NCBI GenBank assembly: GCA_946221915.1
Contig: CAMIKG010000012.1
Coordinates: 1-64,000, forward strand
Length of the DNA: 64,000 nucleotides
Direction: 5' to 3'
From: an uncultured Erwinia sp.
GTDB taxonomy: Bacteria; Pseudomonadota; Gammaproteobacteria; Enterobacterales; Enterobacteriaceae
In this document: positions 1 through 7,919 of the stretch, one piece after another
Position numbering within the stretch: position 1 is the first letter of the stretch
Layout: the number at the start of each line of letters is the position of its first letter
Made by a program: the position numbers and the translations under genes
Notes under the pieces: generated by a model
Told to the model about the DNA's origin: nothing
Seen by the model: only the letters and a program-made list of their open reading frames with translations
Database searches by the model: none

Positions 1-261
1 ATCGGGGATCGAGTACGGCGCAGGGTATCGCGCATCGGGGGCGTTGCTGTGGGATCGGGGATGGCGCAGGGAGCATGGGCAGATCGGAAAGTCGCTGTTC
101 GCCATCCTGGCCGCTCGGCGCGCGCCGTCCATGGCGCGCGACGCTTTCCTCTTCTGCCCATGTTCCCTGCGCTGTTAAGCTTGATCGTTGCTGTTGACTG
201 TGCGCTGTCTGCTGTCAGGCGATTGGTCAGTCGGTGGCTCAGCTATTGGTCTGGTGATTTA
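1..261. other. Gene-free stretch with short GATCGGGG-like repeats
   Basis: No convincing gene is seen. The first 65 bases repeat variants of ATCGGGG several times, followed by the 64-173 hairpin. The open frame at 49-288 runs through the hairpin and has no ribosome binding site or family resemblance. Anything further left is outside the window. Confidence 0.4.
64..173. repeat. Long imperfect inverted repeat (large hairpin)
   Basis: The left arm starts at 64 (GCGCAGGGAGCATGGGCAGA) and the right arm ends at 173. They are complementary over about 30 bases with few mismatches. The interior also folds: CGCCAT at 100-105 pairs with ATGGCG at 131-136 around a GGCGCGCGCC palindrome. The whole 110-base stretch could form one long stem. 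It lies beyond the 3' end of the minus-strand response regulator gene, so it could act in termination or RNA stability, or be a small non-autonomous element. Confidence 0.6.
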
Positions 262-1014
262 TCAGGCGATACGGCTGGTGGGTGGTGAGGTGTCGAGGCG
301 CGCCACATCGGCGGCAAAGACGTAACCCAGTCCGCGCATGGTGCGGATCAGCGTAGGCTGGTGCGGGTTGACTTCGATTTTGCGCCGCAGCCGCATAATC
401 AGCACATCAATGGTGCGATCCAGTACGTCGAGGGTTTCGCTGTGGGTCAGTTCCAGTAGCTGGTCGCGCGTCAGCACTTTACGCGCATGGCGCACCATCG
501 CCAGCAGCAGGCTGTATTCGCCTTGCGTCAGTGCCACTTCTTCGCTGTCGGGGTTGCACAGCGTGCAACGGTTTTCGTCCAGTCGCCAGCCGTTAAACTG
601 CCAGCCATGCGGGGTGTCCTGGGCGTTGCTGCGCGCCACGATGCCGCTGCGACGCAGGATGGCTTTGGTGCGCGCCACCAGCAGGCGCGGGTTGCAGAGT
701 TTGGCGATGCAGTCGTCTGCCCCCATCTCAAGGCCAATCACGGTATCCGTTTCGGTGTCCATTCCGGTGAGCATGATAACCAGCATCTCTGGCCGCAGGT
801 GCTGTATCTGCTGTAGCAGCAGCAGGCCATTGGTGTCGGGTAAAATCATCGCCAGCATTACCAGTGAGATATCGTGATGCAGCGCCAGGCTGCGTAGCGC
901 CTCCGCGCCGCGCGTGCTGCTGTATACCGTCAGGCCATGTTCACTCAGCACATCATTCAGCCGCTGGCAGAGGGCATGATCTTCATCGACCACCAGGATG
1001 GCGGGTTTCATCAC
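262..1014 (-). CDS. OmpR/PhoB-family response regulator, phosphoacceptor Asp missing
   Basis: This is a two-domain protein of 250 residues: a receiver (about 1-122) and a winged-helix DNA-binding domain (about 130-235, ending in the family signature GLGYVF). The acidic pocket (D10, E11, D12), the switch Thr (T83) and the Lys (K105) are present. The position where the family carries the phosphorylated Asp reads LVMLAMILPD, so residue 55 is Ala. The usual KP pair is KL. It should bind DNA as a transcription factor, but it is probably not switched by ordinary phosphotransfer. No histidine kinase gene is adjacent in the window. The start could be either of two successive ATG codons. A symmetric ATCACT-GAT-AGTGAT motif lies upstream at 1063-1077. 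Confidence 0.9.
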   Translation of the reverse strand: MMKPAILVVDEDHALCQRLNDVLSEHGLTVYSSTRGAEALRSLALHHDISLVMLAMILPDTNGLLLLQQIQHLRPEMLVIMLTGMDTETDTVIGLEMGADDCIAKLCNPRLLVARTKAILRRSGIVARSNAQDTPHGWQFNGWRLDENRCTLCNPDSEEVALTQGEYSLLLAMVRHARKVLTRDQLLELTHSETLDVLDRTIDVLIMRLRRKIEVNPHQPTLIRTMRGLGYVFAADVARLDTSPPTSRIA

Positions 1015-1062
1015 AGGACCTCACTGATTGCGCACAGGATAAAAAAGCAGTGTATGCGAGTA

Positions 1063-1077
1063 ATCACTGATAGTGAT
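1063..1077. promoter_or_regulatory. Palindrome upstream of the response regulator
   Basis: ATCACTGATAGTGAT is a perfect inverted repeat with a 3-base centre, 49 bases upstream of the response regulator start. It is a plausible operator, possibly for autoregulation. That role is inferred from symmetry and position only. Confidence 0.35.
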
Positions 1078-1150
1078 GGTTGTGCGGGGAAAATGTGAGA
1101 CGGGTCGCGCGCCGGGTGATGCTTTTCCAGCGCGCGCCGCAGAATGCATC

Positions 1151-1170
1151 CAGCGGTGGTTTCACCGCTG
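1151..1170. terminator. Stem-loop after the RHS gene
   Basis: CAGCGGTG-GTTT-CACCGCTG is a perfect 8-bp stem with a 4-base loop, 20 bases past the stop codon of the RHS gene. No T-run follows on the minus strand, so it may be a weak or Rho-assisted terminator, or an mRNA-stabilising hairpin. Confidence 0.4.
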
Positions 1171-1189
1171 GTGAGGAAATCAGTTTAAG

Positions 1190-4100
1190 TTATGATGATA
1201 GAACTAAATCAATCGATCTTGGAGGAGAAGAGGGCGGTAAGAAAAATGGTTCCAGGCGAGCCTGAGATTCTGATGAAAGTCTGCCCCATACCCTAAACAG
1301 AAGTGCTTTATGGGCAATTGATCCGTTGTTTGCTTGTGCGTAATAGAAGATTAATTTGTCTACGAACGCTTTTTCATGTTCCGGGCCTCTCTCAATTGCT
1401 CTAAGGCCTGTTGTATTAGCCCATGCGGCATGATCGAGTTGGATTTTAAGTTCTTTTTCCTCATCGAGCACTTTCCTGATTTGGCGGTCAGTCAGTCCTC
1501 TAAGTTGTCTTTCTGAGAGGCGTGGCCTAACTTGCATAGCAACTGTGTCTCCTGCACGCGCTGCATTCGCGTCTTCGGCCACCCCGGCTGCCCCTCTGCC
1601 TATTCGTGTTAAACTTGCAGCTTCACTGCCTAAGCGAGCATAACTTGCCGTTCCTCCGACAAATCGGCCATAGCGTGCAATCCCGGCAAATCCTACACTG
1701 AATACCCCCGCAATGAGAGATGCCACACTCAATTCTTCAGTAAGCTCACTGTCACCGGTAAAGCCCGAGCTAAACCCTGAAGCCACAGCTAATCCCCCTG
1801 AAGCTATTGCCATGCCAGCTGTAGCCATGCTTGCTATTTGAACCGCAGCAAAGGGCGTTGCCGCCCCCAGCGTCGCGACTATCTCAGACGCCCCTGCCAA
1901 TACCCCTATCACGCCCAATCCAATACCTATCCACGATTTTACATCCAGACTAAAATGCCCGGACGGGTCGGTTCGGTTAACTGGATCGTTATCGCAATAT
2001 GCATAAGTGTGAATCCCGCCCGCGCCAAACGGGCTGAGACTATCGGGAGTGGTAAAACATCCGAGCTGCGGGTTGTACTGGCGGTAACCGTTGCCCAGGT
2101 GATAACAGCCGGTAATCGGGTCCTGCCGCTCGCCAGTGAACCCCAGACCTTGCGCCAGTGAATGAGTTGTCGTGTCACGGCGATAACCGAAAGGTGTATA
2201 GGCAACACCGGCTACCGCGCCATCTGAGCACAGCATGCTCAGGATTACGCTCTGCTGCGTGTCCAGCCCCAGCAGTTCGCTCTGCTCCGGATCTTTATCT
2301 GTCTGCCCGCCAAGGTAACGTCCGTCATGGCGCAGGTAGCTTAATTGCCCACGGCCGTATTCCGATGCGCCGATCACCTGATCGTCGCGGTAGTGCCACG
2401 TCCGGGTGCTGTCGGCACGTTCAAGGCTCATCAGGCGGTTCAGGGCATCATAGTGGTAAATACCCGCGATATCGCCATTGGCATGGGTGACCGTTGCCAG
2501 ACGTCCCTGCGGGTCATACAGCAGTTCACGCCCCGCGTCGTCCACATACATTCTGCCAGCCTGGTAGCGCATAACGTTGCTGTCAGGGCAACTGGCATGG
2601 CTGTGGGTGATCTGACTGAGCTGGGATGGATCCTCTTTATAATCATAGTGGTAAGTGGCGATATCGTTTTCGCCGCTGGCAAAGCCGCTGGCAAAGCCGC
2701 TGGTGACGGTTTTGATGCTGCCGCGCGCGTCATAGACAAATGTCTGGCTGCTCAGGGTGTTGCCGTACGCATCGACCGGGCTGGCTGTGCCTTTGCAGCT
2801 CCAGGTTTCCAGCCGTTTGAGTTTGTCGTAGGTGAAGGTTTCTTCCCGCACCAGTTGATCGTCACGATAGGTCTTGCGCAACGCCAGCTGGCCTGTCGCG
2901 GTGAATTTCTCGTGGGTGATTTTGCAGGTCTGTTTGCCTGCCGTCAGCGTCCGGCTGATCTCGCGGCCAAAGCTGTCGTAGCCGAGCAGCGTGCTCAGCG
3001 TTGTGTCAGTACCACTCTCTCTGACTTCCGTCAGTCTGAGTCGTCCGGCGGCATCGTAGCTAAGGTTGGCGGTCAGCGTTCCCATCGTGAGTTTTTTCGC
3101 CCGACCCAGAGCATCATATTCGGTGGTGTGCTCGACGTTAAAGGCATCGGTAAAACGCTGTCGCCGACCCGCATGTGAGAAGACATGCCGGGTGGTGTAA
3201 GCCACTTTGCCGCGCTGATAACGTTCGCTGCGCAGCCGGCCGGAACGGTGATAGTCAAACTGGTGCCGGATGCGGTTGTAAACCTTATGGCTGCTGGTGG
3301 CGCTTTTTAACTGACCCGAATCAGGGTGAAAATCGTAGTCCAGCGTTTCAGCAGATGAGACGAGTTGTTTGATCTCACCGCCCACGTGCGGCAGATACTG
3401 GTAACGCAGTGCTTCGCCGTCTGGCATGGTCACAGTCGCCGGGCGCAGGTCGGAACCGTTGTAACCATACAGGGTGCTGCGGCCGCCGGTGGTGTGCTGT
3501 TTCAGCCGGCCAAGGCCGTCGAAGTCCTGCTGGCCCAGCGCGTCCTTATCCAGCAGGATGGCTGAAATCCAGTTCTCATGACTGTGCGCAGCATATTGGG
3601 TGTGGATTTCGTGGCCGTCGGCGCGTGTGATAGTCGTGTGCCGGTCAAAGTCGTCATAGTCATATTTCGTGGTGTGGCCGTCGGCATCGGTCTCTTCCGC
3701 CAGTCTGCCCCAGCCGTCATAACGTAGTGTGTGGGTGGCCTCGACACTGTTGTCAGTTTTGATACGCCTGATGCGCTGCGCTTTGCCCTCCACGTTAAGC
3801 AGTGTTTCCTCAACACCTTGTTGCCCGGCGCTGGTTTTAATTGTTTTCTCGCTGATAAGCGTCACCGGATCGTGGCGGCTGATTTCCCGTCTGCCATCCG
3901 CAAACAGCGTACTGCTGTGCTGACCCCAGTCATCGTATTCCAGAGTGTGCGTGGTTTCGAGTTTTTGCGGGTCGGTCGGCTGGGCGGCATCGCCCTGTTG
4001 CAGCCAGTCGACGGCCGTAATGGTGGACAGTCGTCCGGCGCTGTCATAAACACGGCGTTCCAGTTCACGAAATGGCGCACTGTATTTGCCCTGCGCGTCA

Positions 4101-6154
4101 GTGCTGCCGCCATCAGCCTGACGCTGCGTCTGAATCACGCGCCCCAGTCCGTCGTAATGGGTCCGGGTGCACAAGCCTGTTTCACTGGTCGCTTCCAGCT
4201 TGCTGTTGTCACTGTCAGTGCGCGGCACATAGTGATAGCTGCGGGTCGCGGCCCAGGCGGTGCCGGGGGCTGTTTTCACCTCTTTAAGGCGTCCCAGTGC
4301 ATCGTAAGTATATTGCTGTACTGCGCCTTCGGCATTTTCCTGCTGCAGCGTCTTGCCGGTATGACGCGAAATCTGGTTAAGCCGTTTGCGGCTGGTGCTG
4401 TCAAAGCCGGTCAGAGTTTCGCTGGTGCTGATAACATCATCGGTAAGCTGGTAAGCGTAATCGGTAGTAGTCGTGTGACCATTCATTACCTGACGTTGCT
4501 GTTTCAGCCTGCCATGTTGGTCCAGATCTTGTGGCTGGTTATAGTAGTCGCTGTAAACACTGGCGCGGCCTTCGGCATGTTCTTCGCTGCGCAGCACGCA
4601 ATACGTAGCTGGAGCGCCCGCCGGGCCGGGCAGGGATTTGTAGTGATAGCGCGTCAGGCGTGAGGGGAGCGGCGTGGTGTCAGTGGTGGTGTCTGCGGTG
4701 GTCGTGTGAGTGGTGGTGCCGTCTGCTGCTTTATCCGTGGCCTTGTCCGCTTGCCTGGCGGTTTCGGTTAGCGTGGCAAGGTAGTTAACAAAACCAAACG
4801 GATCGGCCGGGCACTCACCGCTTTTTCCTTCTGCGTCGTACCATGTCTGCGTTTTGGCGAGTCCCGACGGCGCGACCTGCCTGAGCAGGTTACCTGACTC
4901 GTCGAATTCCAGCGTGGTGATCTCTGTGCGCGGCGTGCCATCAGCCCCATCCTGCCAGCTGACGGTTTGCTCTTTAGGCAACTGACACTGCGCAGGTTGC
5001 GCGGCAAAGCTGGCGCCTTTAGTCAGATTGTATTCGGTGCTGTGCGTCACCGTCTTACCGTTATAGCTGTGTGCTTCGCTCACCAGCAGGTGAAAGCGGT
5101 TAAACACCCGTTTGATATTACGCCGATGCCCCGCGATTTCCTGCGATTCTGTTGAGTCATAGGTGTAGTCTTCATGAGCCAGATAAAGATTATCTTCGCC
5201 CTCGTGCCAGTCAAACCCTGAGCCTGCACCAAGAAAGTTATGTGCAGAGTATTCATAGTTGGTCTGCAGCATCGGCTGGCCTGCGCCGGGATACTGTTTT
5301 AGCGTTGTCACATAGGGCAGATGGCTGAAGGGCGCTTTGTCCGGCAGTGCGTGCCCGGCAGCGCGCAGGGTGACATTTTCCTTCAGGCCGCCAGGGGTAG
5401 ACAGCTCAGTGAGATAGCGCTGGGTACTGGTGGCGTTAGCGGGCGTTTCGTATCCGAATTCCCAGCCCGGCCCCATGCCATCAGGCAGCCTGAGTTCACT
5501 CAGTTCGTCATTCTTCAGCAGCAGGGTATAGATTTGCTGCTCGCTGCTACCGCCATGTAGTGTGACCACGGCTTCGCCGGGGGAATAGGTTACTTTTAAT
5601 ATTTCGCGCTTATCTGCTTTGACCGACGACAATCGCTGGTTGCCGCCAGCATAGTCATACGTCAGCGTCAGGCGATGACCGCTGGGGGCGAACAGCGCGA
5701 CGGGCACCGCCACGTCATAAGCCTGTTTATTGTCGGAAAGCAGGGTGACCAGCCCCGATTTCTGCGTAATCCTGTACTGACCGTCCGCCAGCAATTCCAT
5801 ACGCACCGTCTTCAGTTTGGCGTCTTTCAGCGTCATCGCGCCGGCTGTCTGGCGCGGGTCGACCTGGTAATTTTCCCCGGATGCGAGTGACAGACGGCCC
5901 GCCTTGCGGTCATAGCGGCTGAGATTTAACCCCCAGCCGATGCCGAAGCCGATATTGACGCTGGAAAGTGGGCTGTAGCGCAGCGTCAGGCTGAACGGTG
6001 GTGACTCAATCACATGCGCCGCCAGCAGTGCGATACTGGCGCTGTACAGCCCGGTGCGCGGGTCAACGCCATGCTGCACAAAGCTGGCGAAGTTAAAGGC
6101 CTGGCTGTAAATGGCGTCGGTTTTGTCGTTAGAGGAACTGGTGTTGTCGGCCAT
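1190..6154 (-). CDS. RHS/YD-repeat protein with variable C-terminal tip
   Basis: The protein has 1654 residues and no signal peptide. Its start is preceded by AGGAG. The N-terminal part (SFVQHGVDPRTGLYSASIAL) resembles RHS proteins annotated in Pseudomonas near insecticidal-toxin-like loci. The middle carries many YD repeats (YDALGRL, YDGLGRV, YDSAGRL, YDAAGRL). The conserved RHS core ends near residue 1399 with the NDPVNRTDPSG motif. In this family the core makes a hollow shell around a C-terminal toxin. Here the last 255 residues (coding positions 1193-1957) begin with Ala/Gly-rich hydrophobic helices and end in a charged segment that I cannot assign to a known toxin. This 3' end is visibly more AT-rich than the core. 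There is no PAAR or VgrG, no TcA or TcB, and no room for a normal immunity gene before the response regulator. Confidence 0.9.
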   Translation of the reverse strand: MADNTSSSNDKTDAIYSQAFNFASFVQHGVDPRTGLYSASIALLAAHVIESPPFSLTLRYSPLSSVNIGFGIGWGLNLSRYDRKAGRLSLASGENYQVDPRQTAGAMTLKDAKLKTVRMELLADGQYRITQKSGLVTLLSDNKQAYDVAVPVALFAPSGHRLTLTYDYAGGNQRLSSVKADKREILKVTYSPGEAVVTLHGGSSEQQIYTLLLKNDELSELRLPDGMGPGWEFGYETPANATSTQRYLTELSTPGGLKENVTLRAAGHALPDKAPFSHLPYVTTLKQYPGAGQPMLQTNYEYSAHNFLGAGSGFDWHEGEDNLYLAHEDYTYDSTESQEIAGHRRNIKRVFNRFHLLVSEAHSYNGKTVTHSTEYNLTKGASFAAQPAQCQLPKEQTVSWQDGADGTPRTEITTLEFDESGNLLRQVAPSGLAKTQTWYDAEGKSGECPADPFGFVNYLATLTETARQADKATDKAADGTTTHTTTADTTTDTTPLPSRLTRYHYKSLPGPAGAPATYCVLRSEEHAEGRASVYSDYYNQPQDLDQHGRLKQQRQVMNGHTTTTDYAYQLTDDVISTSETLTGFDSTSRKRLNQISRHTGKTLQQENAEGAVQQYTYDALGRLKEVKTAPGTAWAATRSYHYVPRTDSDNSKLEATSETGLCTRTHYDGLGRVIQTQRQADGGSTDAQGKYSAPFRELERRVYDSAGRLSTITAVDWLQQGDAAQPTDPQKLETTHTLEYDDWGQHSSTLFADGRREISRHDPVTLISEKTIKTSAGQQGVEETLLNVEGKAQRIRRIKTDNSVEATHTLRYDGWGRLAEETDADGHTTKYDYDDFDRHTTITRADGHEIHTQYAAHSHENWISAILLDKDALGQQDFDGLGRLKQHTTGGRSTLYGYNGSDLRPATVTMPDGEALRYQYLPHVGGEIKQLVSSAETLDYDFHPDSGQLKSATSSHKVYNRIRHQFDYHRSGRLRSERYQRGKVAYTTRHVFSHAGRRQRFTDAFNVEHTTEYDALGRAKKLTMGTLTANLSYDAAGRLRLTEVRESGTDTTLSTLLGYDSFGREISRTLTAGKQTCKITHEKFTATGQLALRKTYRDDQLVREETFTYDKLKRLETWSCKGTASPVDAYGNTLSSQTFVYDARGSIKTVTSGFASGFASGENDIATYHYDYKEDPSQLSQITHSHASCPDSNVMRYQAGRMYVDDAGRELLYDPQGRLATVTHANGDIAGIYHYDALNRLMSLERADSTRTWHYRDDQVIGASEYGRGQLSYLRHDGRYLGGQTDKDPEQSELLGLDTQQSVILSMLCSDGAVAGVAYTPFGYRRDTTTHSLAQGLGFTGERQDPITGCYHLGNGYRQYNPQLGCFTTPDSLSPFGAGGIHTYAYCDNDPVNRTDPSGHFSLDVKSWIGIGLGVIGVLAGASEIVATLGAATPFAAVQIASMATAGMAIASGGLAVASGFSSGFTGDSELTEELSVASLIAGVFSVGFAGIARYGRFVGGTASYARLGSEAASLTRIGRGAAGVAEDANAARAGDTVAMQVRPRLSERQLRGLTDRQIRKVLDEEKELKIQLDHAAWANTTGLRAIERGPEHEKAFVDKLIFYYAQANNGSIAHKALLFRVWGRLSSESQARLEPFFLPPSSPPRSIDLVLSS

Positions 6155-6230
6155 GATGATTATCTCCTGTCCGGAGGGTGGGATCTTTAATAAGTACGAT
6201 GACTCAGTGATGGATTGGCTGCCGGGAGAT

Positions 6231-7502
6231 TTATGTCAGAAGATGAGAAGTTAGTTTTACCTTATCGTCCTGAATCAGCAGCTCTGCTGCACCTGAATTG
6301 CCAAATTCATCGACGAAACTGATCCAGACTTTGTTCTCTCGCAGGTAATTAATATCCTTGTAAGCCTGTGCACTGTTTGTTTGCTTAAAGTTGACATGAC
6401 TTACGCAAATGGCACCCGCCTGACCATTGCCGGTAATTTTCGTTATGGTGTGAAGGATGTGATCGCGATACTCGTAATCAATATCATCTTCCTTATTTCC
6501 TGAAATATGCATCCCAAACGGACGTCGGTACGACGCCTCAGCACCAACACTGGCAGGTCCCTGGTAGGAGGAAATAAAAGCGGAAGGAAGCTCCCAGTCG
6601 TCACGAAATTCTTCAGGAGCCTGGAAATACCATAAATGAAACAGATGCAGGTCGTTGTCGTGCTGGTCATATTTCAGCGGTATTAACGGGAATTTGCTGT
6701 CTGTCTCGCGCTCATAAACATCTTTTTTTACTTCTGGCTTATCGCCATTCCAGTCGCCTGTGGGCGTCATTAGCGTGTACGAATCTTGAACCAAAGAGAG
6801 TTTGCGACCATCCTGTGCTTCAAAGTGATAGATTGCCTGAACCAGACGCAAGCCTGAGACAGGTTTGATATAGACGTTGTAGTGCAGTATATCTTTTTCA
6901 CGCAAATTTGGTTCAGTACTGATGGCAATAACGAGAGTACTTTCATCGATATATGTTCCTCTCGCGAGTTCCTCTTCTTCAAGTTTCAACGAATTAGGTG
7001 TGTAGTTAATTTGATTGATACCCTGGCAGACAACTGTCGACTCGTTAATGCCCTTACTTGAAAACGTTCTCAGCGACGTCGTTGACAAAATTGTGGCACT
7101 AATTTTTTTTGTTCCTGTTTGAGTGGTACTGACCCAAAGCACTCTGGTCTGGATATTGCTGTCTGAACCATTACCTCCATCATCCGTGTAATTTTCGGAG
7201 CTTGAGTAGTAGCCTGGTGCAGTAGTGAGGGTGTGATTAAACCTGTTCTCTTCTGTTGTAAAACTCCATCCACCGCCGAGATCAGTACTGCTACTATTGT
7301 CAGCATCGACAAGTCGCAGAAAGCGTAATTGATTCTCAGACAATAATACGGGATCTCCATTCTTATCTTTCGCTAAAATCTCAATTATGATCTTCAGTTG
7401 CATATTACCATTGGCATACAGTTTCATTTCCTGGTCGGGCTCATCGAACCGAATAACAAACCTGCTAAGGTCAGTCCAGGCTGCATCAGCATCATTAACC
7501 AT
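6231..7502 (-). CDS. Hypothetical companion of the RHS protein
   Basis: This 423-residue protein is not one I recognise. It lies 76 bp upstream of the RHS gene on the same strand, with a good AGGAGAG site before its ATG, so co-transcription is likely. There is no signal peptide or membrane segment. It is rich in Asp, Asn, Thr and Ser and looks beta-rich, perhaps Ig-like or adhesin-like repeats. The coding region is clearly more AT-rich than the neighbours, which suggests horizontal transfer together with the RHS gene. Possible roles are chaperone, immunity or surface partner of the RHS protein. All are inference from position. Confidence 0.7.
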   Translation of the reverse strand: MVNDADAAWTDLSRFVIRFDEPDQEMKLYANGNMQLKIIIEILAKDKNGDPVLLSENQLRFLRLVDADNSSSTDLGGGWSFTTEENRFNHTLTTAPGYYSSSENYTDDGGNGSDSNIQTRVLWVSTTQTGTKKISATILSTTSLRTFSSKGINESTVVCQGINQINYTPNSLKLEEEELARGTYIDESTLVIAISTEPNLREKDILHYNVYIKPVSGLRLVQAIYHFEAQDGRKLSLVQDSYTLMTPTGDWNGDKPEVKKDVYERETDSKFPLIPLKYDQHDNDLHLFHLWYFQAPEEFRDDWELPSAFISSYQGPASVGAEASYRRPFGMHISGNKEDDIDYEYRDHILHTITKITGNGQAGAICVSHVNFKQTNSAQAYKDINYLRENKVWISFVDEFGNSGAAELLIQDDKVKLTSHLLT

Positions 7503-7919
7503 AATTTCTCTCCTGATAAGTCGGTGATTAAATTAGGTCCATTCGCTTCTTTAACTTTCATTTATCTGGGTAGTCGCAAGCGTGTGAATAAACATTTTCA
7601 TCAGGTTTCATAATGTTTTTTTGATTTTTATTGGATATGACATGTCATCAAGTTTGTTTTAGTGTTTACTGTAACGCGGTTGATTATCACCCTTTGTTAT
7701 TTTTGGGGTGGGGGGCGCTTCACAAAATCAGAAAAACAGATCATCTGGCCTGCAGGATGCAGACCATCAGAGGTGCTGGTTCCAGAAAAAGAGTGTGACG
7801 CACGCCATGAGGCCGATGCGATTCTCAGCTCATGTCGCAGAGTGGCGAAGCGGCGATGTTGCCGCCGGGAAATATCACTAACGGTAAGATGAATGTGCGC
7901 GGGGGACCGGCTGAGTCCA
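7503..7919. other. Intergenic region upstream of the RHS locus
   Basis: I see no supported gene in this 417-bp stretch. The left half is AT-rich and probably holds the promoter of the minus-strand RHS pair, including the perfect palindrome at 7637-7648. The right half is GC-richer. It lies beyond the 3' end of the MATE gene. Confidence 0.4.
7637..7648. promoter_or_regulatory. Perfect 12-bp palindrome upstream of the RHS companion gene
   Basis: ATGACATGTCAT is fully self-complementary and sits about 135 bp upstream of the hypothetical gene starting at 7502, in AT-rich DNA. It may be an operator for the RHS pair. No regulator is identified. Confidence 0.3.

Noticed and set aside
49..288. Plus-strand open frame of 79 codons at the window start
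   Set aside because: It runs through the long hairpin, has no ribosome binding site and its Arg/Ala-rich translation looks like a GC-rich shadow. It also overlaps the 3' end of the response regulator gene.
2345..3178. 277-codon plus-strand frame inside the RHS gene
   Set aside because: It is antisense to the conserved YD-repeat region, and its composition mirrors the repeats. The minus-strand protein is clearly the real product.
7662..7892. 76-codon frame between the RHS companion gene and the MATE gene
   Set aside because: No ribosome site, no likeness to known proteins and odd composition. Treated as intergenic.
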